DNA from: Desulfarculaceae bacterium
Lineage (GTDB): Bacteria; Desulfobacterota; Desulfarculia; Desulfarculales; Desulfarculaceae
DNA length: 64,000 nt
NCBI GenBank assembly: GCA_020444545.1
Contig: JAHLKT010000002.1
Coordinates: forward strand, 278,870 to 342,869
Reading direction: 5' to 3'
Shown: positions 58,591 to 64,000 of the stretch, one piece after another
Position numbering within the stretch: position 1 is the first letter of the stretch
Layout of the letters: every line of letters starts with the position of its first letter
Position numbers and translations under genes: made by a program
Notes under the pieces: model-generated
Databases searched by the model: none
Told to the model about the DNA's origin: nothing
What the model saw: the letters and a program-made list of their open reading frames with translations, nothing else

Positions 58591-60192
58591 ATGCTTACCA
58601 AGATCCTGGTCCTGGCCGCCTACTTCGTGGCGGTCATCATCCTGGGCCTTTTGGCCAAGAGCCGCCTCAAGGACGGCCCGGCCGACTACTTTTTGGCCGG
58701 GCGCGGCCTGGGCACCTTCGTGCTAGTGGGCACCATGGCCGCCACCAACTTCAGCGCCTTCACCGTGTTCGGGGCCTCGGGCGCGGGCTATCGCGACGGG
58801 CTGAGCTTTTTCCCCATCATGGCCTTCGGCACCGGCTTCATGGCCCTGACCTTCTGGCTGCTGGGGCGCAAGGTGTGGCAGTGGGGCCGCACCCACCGCC
58901 TGGTCACCCCGGCCGAGCTGGTGGAGCAGGTCTACGGCAACAAGTGGCTGGCCGCCCTGTTCGCCCTGGTCATGGTGGTGTTCACCGTGCCCTATTTGGC
59001 CCTGCAACCCCTGGCCGGGGCCAAGGTGCTGGGCCAGCTCTTCGGCCTGCCGCCCTGGGCCGGGGCCAGCCTGATCACGGCCATCATCCTGCTCTACACC
59101 CTCAGGGGCGGGCTAAAGGCTGTGGCCTGGACCGACGTGTTACAGGGGCTTCTTATGTTTATTCTGATGGCCGTGGCCCTGTTCATGGTCACCAGCCACT
59201 TCGGCGGCTGGTCCGAGGCCTTCGGCTCGGCCCGCCAGGCCGCGCCCGAGCTGTTCAGCCGCCCCGGGCCGCGCGGGGTGTACACTCCGGCGGCGTGGTT
59301 CAGTTTCCTGGCCTTGTGGTTCTTTTGCGACCCCATGTTCCCCCAGCTCTTCCAGCGCTTCTACTCAGCCAAGAAGGAGCGCTCCCTGGCCCGCACCATG
59401 GCCCTGTACCCCCTGATCTGCACCCTGGTCTTCGCCCTGCCCGTGGCCATGGGCGTGCTGGGGCATTTGGCCTTTCCGGGCCTGGCCGGGCGCGCCTCGG
59501 ACAACATCGTGCCCCTGTTGATGACCGAGCTGGCTGGCGATTTCATGGGCACCCTGGTGCTGGCCGCCGGGCTGGCCGCGCTGATGTCCACCATGGATTC
59601 GCAGCTACTAACCCTGAGCTCCATTTTCAGCCGCGACCTTTTCCCGCTCATCAGCGGGCGCAAGTCCGAGAGCAGCCTGGTGGGACGGGTCTTCGTGCTC
59701 TGCCTGGCCGTGGCCGGGCTCTTGGTGGCGCTCCTCTCGGACGCCACCATCCTCTCCCTGGGGCTCACCGCCTTCACCGGACTGGCGGTGTTGTTCCCCA
59801 CCGTGTTCTTCGGGCTCTACCTCAAAACCCCGCGCGCCTCGGCGGCCATCGCCTCCATCCTGGTGGGCGAGGCCTTGGTGGTGGCTTATCATCTCAAGCT
59901 GCTGCCCGCCTGGGGCTTCCTGCCCGCCATGCCGGCCATGGCCGGGGCGCTGATCGCCTACTTGGCGGTGCAACTTATGTCCGGTGGCCTGGGCTTGCCC
60001 CGTTTCACCCGGCGCGGCTGGCTGGCCTTATTGCTTTTCGGGGGCGTGTTCCTTTTGGCTCAGGACTTTTGGGCCTGGGGCGAGGTGGGGTCCACCCTGG
60101 CCGGGTGGCCCTTGTGGGCCTGGTATTTCGTGGGGCTCAGCGCCTTGCAGACCGCATTCATCGCCTGGTGGCTGCGCACGTCAAAAGAATGA
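58591..60192 (+). CDS. Sodium:solute symporter (SSS family)
   Basis: A 533-residue membrane protein with about thirteen helices. GPADYFLAGRGLGTFVLVGTM near residue 30 and NFSAFTVFGASGAGYRDGLSFFP match the first helices of SSS transporters, with a Na+-site-like Ser/Thr-rich segment in helix 8 (AALMSTMDSQLLTLSSIFSRDL). WLLGRKVWQWGRTHRLVTPAELV is the family loop. It should import an organic solute (amino acid, carboxylate, pantothenate-like) with Na+; the substrate is not identifiable. ATG 58591 is chosen for GAGGGGTTCAACG upstream, rather than a start at 58546 inside the hairpin. Confidence 0.9.
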   Translation: MLTKILVLAAYFVAVIILGLLAKSRLKDGPADYFLAGRGLGTFVLVGTMAATNFSAFTVFGASGAGYRDGLSFFPIMAFGTGFMALTFWLLGRKVWQWGRTHRLVTPAELVEQVYGNKWLAALFALVMVVFTVPYLALQPLAGAKVLGQLFGLPPWAGASLITAIILLYTLRGGLKAVAWTDVLQGLLMFILMAVALFMVTSHFGGWSEAFGSARQAAPELFSRPGPRGVYTPAAWFSFLALWFFCDPMFPQLFQRFYSAKKERSLARTMALYPLICTLVFALPVAMGVLGHLAFPGLAGRASDNIVPLLMTELAGDFMGTLVLAAGLAALMSTMDSQLLTLSSIFSRDLFPLISGRKSESSLVGRVFVLCLAVAGLLVALLSDATILSLGLTAFTGLAVLFPTVFFGLYLKTPRASAAIASILVGEALVVAYHLKLLPAWGFLPAMPAMAGALIAYLAVQLMSGGLGLPRFTRRGWLALLLFGGVFLLAQDFWAWGEVGSTLAGWPLWAWYFVGLSALQTAFIAWWLRTSKE

Positions 60193-60252
60193 CGCCAAGG
60201 GTCGTATCCATCCCGGGCGGCCTGTGCTAAGCTGGCCGGCGTGGAGGTGAAC

Positions 60253-60981
60253 ATGCAAGCATTGGTGCTCAACGGCAGCGCGCGGGGAGACAAGGGCGTA
60301 ACCGGCAGGCTTTCCAGGGCCTTGGCGGCCGGGTTGGAGCAGGGCGGGGCCTCGGTGGACACCATCCTGGTCAAGGACCTGGAGATATCGCCCTGCGTGG
60401 CCTGCCTAAGCTGCATGCACCGCCATCCGGGCCGCTGCGCCCAGCGCGACGGTATGGATCAAATTTACCCCTTGCTGCAACAGGCCGATCTGCTGGTCAT
60501 TGCCGCGCCGGTATACACCGACTCCATGAGCGCCCAGATCAAGGCGGTGATGGACCGCTGCGTCTGCGCCATGCAGGCCTTTCTGGAAAAGGACGCGGCC
60601 GGGCGCATCCGCCATCCCATGGCCTGGGACTTGCCCGCCCAGACGGTGCTGGTGAGCACCTGCTCCTTCCCGGAGTACGCCACCTTCGGCCCGCTCATCG
60701 CCACGGTGCGGGCCCAGGCGGCCAACTTCGGCGGCCAGTGCGTGGCCGAGCTGTGCGTGCCCGGCTCCCTGGCCTTGCAGATGGCCCCCGCCGAGTTGGA
60801 GCCGCATCTGGAGCTGATCGCCCAGGCGGGCCAAGAGCTGGCCAAGGAGGGCAGGGTGCGCGAGACCACCCTGAGGGCCATCCAGAGGCCTCCGCTCAGC
60901 GTGGACCGCTTCCGCGAGCTGGCCGGGCGCTATGAGCAGTGGTGCCGCAAGCAGCTGGCCAAGGCGGCGGACAATTCGTAA
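60253..60981 (+). CDS. Iron-sulfur flavoprotein / NADPH-dependent FMN reductase-like protein
   Basis: A 242-residue flavodoxin-fold protein. ALVLNGSARGDKGVTGRLS is the FMN phosphate loop. CVACLSCMHRHPGRCAQRDGM gives a compact Cys motif (C-x2-C-x2-C-x6-C) like the [4Fe-4S] site of archaeal-type iron-sulfur flavoproteins. LLVIAAPVYTDSMSAQIKAVMDR is the family's dimer/FMN strand. It likely carries out low-potential electron transfer or flavin reduction in the cytoplasm. A near-consensus GGAGGTGAAC precedes the ATG; the upstream GTG 60241 is inside that site and is rejected. Confidence 0.82.
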   Translation: MQALVLNGSARGDKGVTGRLSRALAAGLEQGGASVDTILVKDLEISPCVACLSCMHRHPGRCAQRDGMDQIYPLLQQADLLVIAAPVYTDSMSAQIKAVMDRCVCAMQAFLEKDAAGRIRHPMAWDLPAQTVLVSTCSFPEYATFGPLIATVRAQAANFGGQCVAELCVPGSLALQMAPAELEPHLELIAQAGQELAKEGRVRETTLRAIQRPPLSVDRFRELAGRYEQWCRKQLAKAADNS

Positions 60982-61024
60982 CCGTCAGATATATTTTATG
61001 ATTAATTAACGGAGTGTGGCGGGG

Positions 61025-61780
61025 CTAGAGGCTCTGGGCCCAGCGCTTGGCCGCGGTGCCCGCCTTGGCCAGAAGCTCGTGGGCCTCGGCCTCGTCGCCG
61101 CCCAACAGGGCCTTGGTAACCGCCACCTTGAGCCCCAGCGCCTGCTGTTGTCCCAGAGCCAAGGCGGCCACCATGTAGGCCAGATCGCCGCCAAAATCGT
61201 GCAGCCGCTCCAAGCCACCAGGCAGGTCTTGCCCCAACTCTTCGATGCGCTCTTCCAGGGCATCCAGGGCCGCGTCGTCCGGGGCCGGCCCCACGGGCTT
61301 TACGCCCTCGCAGTAGGCCGGGGCCGGAGCCAGCACCTCGGGGGGCAGCTCCACCCCCAGGCCGCGCCAGGCGTCGGCCACCGCCTCCTGGCCCGCGGCG
61401 GCGTCGGCGGCGCGCTTGGCATAGGACGCGGGCGACCACAGGCCATAGGCCCGGCAGCCCAGGAAGCGGCGCTCGTACACCGCGCAGGCGTCCTTCAGGG
61501 CCCAGGGGCAGGGGAGCCGCCGGGCGGCGTTGGTCAGAAAATGCTCAACCAGCTTGCGGGCTTGGGCCGCCTTTTCGCGGTAGGGCAGTTCCAGGAAGGC
61601 CCAAAGCCAGGCGGCCAGCTCCACCGCGTGCAAGGGGGGCAACAGGCCGCAGCATTCCCCCCGCCGCTCGCAGGTGGTGGCTGGAAGGTCTTGATATATT
61701 TGCTCTAACTGGGTGAATCTGCCCTGGGCGGCAGTTTCGGAGAGGGCACGGCGCAGCCCGCCGCCAGACGGAGCGCCCAT
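61025..61780 (-). CDS. YkgJ-type cysteine-cluster protein
   Basis: A 251-residue protein. TTCERRGECCGLLPPLHAVE, then LPCPWALKDACAVYERRFLG and CRAYGLW follow the C...C-C...C...C....CR.YG pattern of the YkgJ/CxxCxxCC zinc- or Fe-S-binding family. The C-terminal ~100 residues are helical and extra to the core. It lies on the same strand 51 bp after the FmdB-like gene, so the sigma54 promoter may drive both. Its function in related organisms is unknown. Confidence 0.72.
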   Translation of the reverse strand: MGAPSGGGLRRALSETAAQGRFTQLEQIYQDLPATTCERRGECCGLLPPLHAVELAAWLWAFLELPYREKAAQARKLVEHFLTNAARRLPCPWALKDACAVYERRFLGCRAYGLWSPASYAKRAADAAAGQEAVADAWRGLGVELPPEVLAPAPAYCEGVKPVGPAPDDAALDALEERIEELGQDLPGGLERLHDFGGDLAYMVAALALGQQQALGLKVAVTKALLGGDEAEAHELLAKAGTAAKRWAQSL

Positions 61781-61831
61781 CAGGCGCCCGCCCCAAGCGG
61801 GCTCACGGCGTTGCGAATATCGGCAATATGG

Positions 61832-62011
61832 CTAGGAGCCTTGGCCGTCGGCCTGGTGCATCGGCGAATAGGAGGCCAGCAGGGAGTCCAGGTCGCCTTG
61901 GCGCACCATGACCTGACCGCACTGGTCGCAGATGACCGTGTGATCATCCAGGCCGCCGATGCGTTGCTCGACGGCCTCGCAATTGCTGCAGATGTAGTCG
62001 TAAGCGGGCAT
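61832..62011 (-). CDS. FmdB-like small zinc-ribbon protein (59 aa)
   Basis: MPAYDYICSNCEAVEQRIGG, then LDDHTVICDQCGQVMVRQGD. Two C-x2-C pairs 22 residues apart, after MPAYDY, match the FmdB-type putative regulatory zinc ribbon. GGAGATAGAAA precedes the ATG. A strong sigma54 promoter lies 55 bp upstream. Probable role in regulation or metal sensing; target unknown. The C-terminal tail is short compared with typical FmdB proteins. Confidence 0.82.
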   Translation of the reverse strand: MPAYDYICSNCEAVEQRIGGLDDHTVICDQCGQVMVRQGDLDSLLASYSPMHQADGQGS

Positions 62012-62065
62012 TTTCTATCTCCAAAACGCGAAGGTTGGAAATTCAACGTTGCGTGCCCTCCTATT

Positions 62066-62082
62066 AAGCAAGCCGCGTGCCA
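62066..62082 (-). promoter_or_regulatory. Sigma54 (RpoN) promoter of the FmdB-like gene
   Basis: On the minus strand TGGCAC (62082-62077), five bases GCGGC, then TTGCTT (62071-62066), a full match to the -24/-12 consensus TGGCAC-N5-TTGCW. Transcription would begin ~55 bp before the ATG. It needs an enhancer-binding protein, not identified here. Confidence 0.75.
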
Positions 62083-62310
62083 TAGCGGCGGCACGGCTAT
62101 ATTTGATAATCAATATTAACTGTAACGTGCTGCAATAACGCTGAAAAATAAAGGGAATCGCATCCGGGGTACTTGTGGGGAGAATTTTCACAAACTCAAC
62201 AAGGTTGCCCGAGCATGGTGCATAATCCCCCCTCTTGGGGAAAAATGCCCCATTAGCGATAGTTCAGACTTGACAGCCCCTTACGTTACCGTATGCAACA
62301 AAATGGCTCT

Positions 62311-62326
62311 CCTACCGAATGGTAGG
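62311..62326 (-). terminator. Weak hairpin after surE
   Basis: CCTACC/GGTAGG stem (62311-62316 with 62321-62326) directly after the surE stop, followed leftward by AGAGCCATTTTG. The stem is short and the T-tract poor, so termination is uncertain. Confidence 0.3.
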
Positions 62327-62329
62327 CGC

Positions 62330-63097
62330 CTAAACGGGAGGCAGCTCCAGGCCCCGGCCGCGCAGGGCCTCCAGGGAGCGGTCGTGGGTCAGGTCGTGCT
62401 CCACCGGGGTTATGGTCACGTAGCCTTCCAGCAGGGCGGGGTAGTCGGTCTGGCCATCGCCCTCGGTGCCCATCTTCTCCCCGGCCTGCCAGTAGTAGGT
62501 GTGGCCCCGGGGGTCCTCGCGGCGCAGAAAGCTCTCGCTGAGCCGGGCCTGGGACTGGCGGGTGAAGCGGATGCCTTTGATGCGCTGGGGGGCTAGGGCG
62601 GGCACGTTCACGTTGAGCGAGACCCCGGGCGGCACCCCCAGGCCCTGCCACTCGCGCACCAGTAGGGCCCCCACCGAGGCGGCGTAGGAGAAGTCAAAGG
62701 GCTCGTGGGTGGCCAGGGAGAGGCTCATGGCCGGCAGGCCCATGATGGCCCCCTCGGTGGCCGCGCTCACCGTGCCCGAGTAGAGCAGGTTCACCCCCAC
62801 GTTGGCCCCCTGGTTGATGCCCGAGAGCACCATCTGGGGAGGCGCGGGCAACAGCTCGCACAGGGCCAGCTTCACGCAGTCGGCCGGGGTGCCGGTGACC
62901 GCCCAGCCCTGCATCCCGCTCTCCGGAGTCAGGGGATGCACCCGGATGGGGTCGGCCAGGGTGATGGCGTGGCCCACGGCGGATTGCTCGGTCTCAGGGG
63001 CCACCACCCAAACCTCGTGCTCCGGGGCCAGGGCCGCGTACAGGGCCTTGATGCCCGGCGCGTAGGCCCCGTCGTCGTTGGTGATGAGCAGCCGCAT
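62330..63097 (-). CDS. surE: 5'/3'-nucleotidase SurE
   Basis: A 255-residue enzyme. MRLLITNDDGAYAPGIKALY has the Asp-Asp metal pair (Asp8/Asp9) that defines the family. VVAPETEQSAVGHAIT and SGINQGANVGVNLLYSGTV supply the phosphate and metal loops. SurE removes phosphate from nucleoside monophosphates and aids survival in stationary phase. Length and motif order are standard. Leftward, divergent from the GNAT gene; no coupling to neighbours. Confidence 0.95.
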   Translation of the reverse strand: MRLLITNDDGAYAPGIKALYAALAPEHEVWVVAPETEQSAVGHAITLADPIRVHPLTPESGMQGWAVTGTPADCVKLALCELLPAPPQMVLSGINQGANVGVNLLYSGTVSAATEGAIMGLPAMSLSLATHEPFDFSYAASVGALLVREWQGLGVPPGVSLNVNVPALAPQRIKGIRFTRQSQARLSESFLRREDPRGHTYYWQAGEKMGTEGDGQTDYPALLEGYVTITPVEHDLTHDRSLEALRGRGLELPPV

Positions 63098-63216
63098 AAC
63101 GCCGGGAAGTCTACCCCGGCGCGGGCGAGGGCGTCAAACGTCGCGGCGTTGACAGGCCGGTGCGCCGCTCCTAGAGTTGAAGCCTTGTTGCCTGCCCCCA
63201 GCTCTGGAACAGAACC

Positions 63217-63705
63217 ATGCAAAAGACGGCAATGGAAATACGTCCCCTGAACGCTGACGGATATGAAGATGCCTGCGCCCTGGTGCGCCGGGTGTTTGCC
63301 GAACACGTGGCTCCGCTCTTTCCGCCCGAGGGGGTGGAGGAGTTTTTGAGCTACGTGACGCCAGAGGCCCTGACCACGCGGCGCGAAGAGGGCAACCTGC
63401 AATTGGCCGCCTGGCAGGGCGGGGACATGATCGCCTTTCTGGAGATGCGAACCGGGCCACACCTGGCCCTGCTGTTCGTGGACTCGGCCCGGCAGAGGGG
63501 CGGCGTGGGCCGTGGCCTGCTGGCCCGGGGCCTGGAGCTGTGGCCCGAGGCGGGATTCAGCCAAGTAACGGTCAACGCCTCGCCCAACGCGGTGGGGGCC
63601 TATGCCCGTCTGGGCTTCGCGCCCGACGGCGGGCTGCAAACCCACAACGGCATCACCTTCCAGGCCATGCGCCTGGAAATCGAACCAAACAAGGGTAATA
63701 CTTAG
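63217..63705 (+). CDS. GNAT-family N-acetyltransferase
   Basis: A 162-residue protein with the GNAT fold. EIRPLNADGYEDACALVRR opens the first strand-helix. VDSARQRGGVGRGLLARGLELW is motif A with the acetyl-CoA pyrophosphate loop (Q/R-x-x-G-x-G). VNASPNAVGAYARLGFAPDG is motif B. It transfers an acetyl group to an amine; the acceptor is unknown. ATG 63217 is used (GGAAC upstream), though ATG 63232 is possible. Confidence 0.85.
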   Translation: MQKTAMEIRPLNADGYEDACALVRRVFAEHVAPLFPPEGVEEFLSYVTPEALTTRREEGNLQLAAWQGGDMIAFLEMRTGPHLALLFVDSARQRGGVGRGLLARGLELWPEAGFSQVTVNASPNAVGAYARLGFAPDGGLQTHNGITFQAMRLEIEPNKGNT

Positions 63706-63756
63706 GTAGTGGCGGCCAGGGGTTGGCCGTTTGGGTTCACTTGCCCGGGATAGACC

Positions 63757-64000
63757 ATGAGCCGTTTGTCGCCCAGACCAGCCATATTCATCTTCCCGTT
63801 GCTCATTGCCCTGCTGCTGGCCTCCCCGGCCGCGCCGGGGGCCAGCGAGCGCCGCACCAGCCCGGTGGTGGAGGTGGTCAAGGCGGCCGGGCCCGCGGTG
63901 GTCAACATCTCCTCCACCGCCCGCCGTCAGGTGAGCCCTTTCCGCTCCGGCGACGACATGCTGGACCGCTTCTTTCAAGAGTTCTTTCGGCCCCTGGAGC
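63757..64000 (+). CDS. HtrA/Deg-family periplasmic serine protease, N-terminus only
   Basis: The first 81 residues before the window ends. A signal peptide (AIFIFPLLIALLLASPAAPGA) leads to SPVVEVVKAAGPAVVNISST, then SGDDMLDRFFQEFFRP. That opening is characteristic of DegP/DegQ-type proteases just before the trypsin-like domain. The catalytic residues and PDZ domains lie beyond the right edge. It should act in envelope protein quality control. Confidence 0.85.
   Translation, partial: MSRLSPRPAIFIFPLLIALLLASPAAPGASERRTSPVVEVVKAAGPAVVNISSTARRQVSPFRSGDDMLDRFFQEFFRPLE

Larger units (their letters stand above)
62012..62329. other. Regulatory stretch between surE and the FmdB-like gene
   Basis: About 320 bp with no gene. 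It carries the sigma54 promoter (62066-62082), AT-rich sequence around 62095-62150 that could bind IHF or an enhancer-binding protein, and a small hairpin after surE. Confidence 0.5.

Overview
The window is a GC-rich bacterial chromosome segment. Its gene content (MetV/MetF with an MvhD-type iron-sulfur protein, Fe-S-rich split glutamate synthase, a bacterial NrpR homologue, a sigma54-type promoter, several TolC/RND envelope proteins) fits an anaerobic member of the Desulfobacterota (delta-proteobacterial sulfate-reducer lineage, perhaps near Desulfarculales). That placement is inference from gene content; no rRNA is present.

Layout. 1-9040: a surface-sugar locus with a leftward glycosyltransferase-like gene cut by the left edge, then a tightly coupled rightward operon of a CBS-nucleotidyltransferase (PtmE-like), a 4,6-dehydratase (LegB-like), a capsule-type glycosyltransferase, NeuB, an SDR epimerase, NeuC/LegG and an M14-type carboxypeptidase homologue. 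It looks like part of a legionaminic-acid-type nonulosonate pathway; the aminotransferase, N-acetyltransferase and CMP-transferase are not in the window. 9046-13986: two leftward GT-C membrane glycosyltransferases with C-terminal beta-sandwich domains. 14150-21803: a leftward operon mvhD-metV-metF-glutamate synthase (double-barrel FMN/Fe-S protein)-glutaminase/GXGXG protein, read divergently from nrpR and a K+ channel (22285-24002). The shared intergenic region has promoters and palindromes that could be nitrogen-control operators. 24103-31083: a complete RND efflux operon followed by a DMT transporter. 31448-37634: leftward genes for a membrane diguanylate cyclase, TraT-like lipoprotein, iron alcohol dehydrogenase, porin-like protein and DUF3089 hydrolase.

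37948-58372 is a 20.4-kb integrated genetic element. It sits in the 3' end of a tRNA-Asn(GUU) gene and is bounded by 52-bp perfect direct repeats. It carries a tyrosine integrase at its left end. A leftward replication/packaging-like module lies at its right end (AlpA-type regulator, Toprim/DUF3987 primase-like protein, Zn-motif protein, DUF5681 protein broken by a 1-base insertion). Between them is cargo dominated by signalling: a PAS/GAF hybrid histidine kinase, a CheB-CheR-PAS fusion, a PAS-only protein, a PAS-LuxR protein and a receiver-like protein. The cargo also has stress-associated small proteins (CsbD, DUF1328, a helical lipoprotein, a repetitive 169-aa protein), a Sel1 protein and a B12/radical-SAM protein. 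The element re-supplies the tRNA 3' end and its own replacement tRNA terminator, and has paired TGCTTACC repeats spaced by 11 bp at both ends.

58400-64000 returns to chromosome: a sodium/solute symporter with a terminator in its leader, an iron-sulfur flavoprotein-like reductase, a YkgJ-type cysteine-cluster protein, an FmdB-like zinc-ribbon gene behind a near-consensus sigma54 promoter, surE, a GNAT acetyltransferase, and the start of an HtrA/Deg protease cut by the right edge. All functions are read from sequence motifs by eye; no database search was run.
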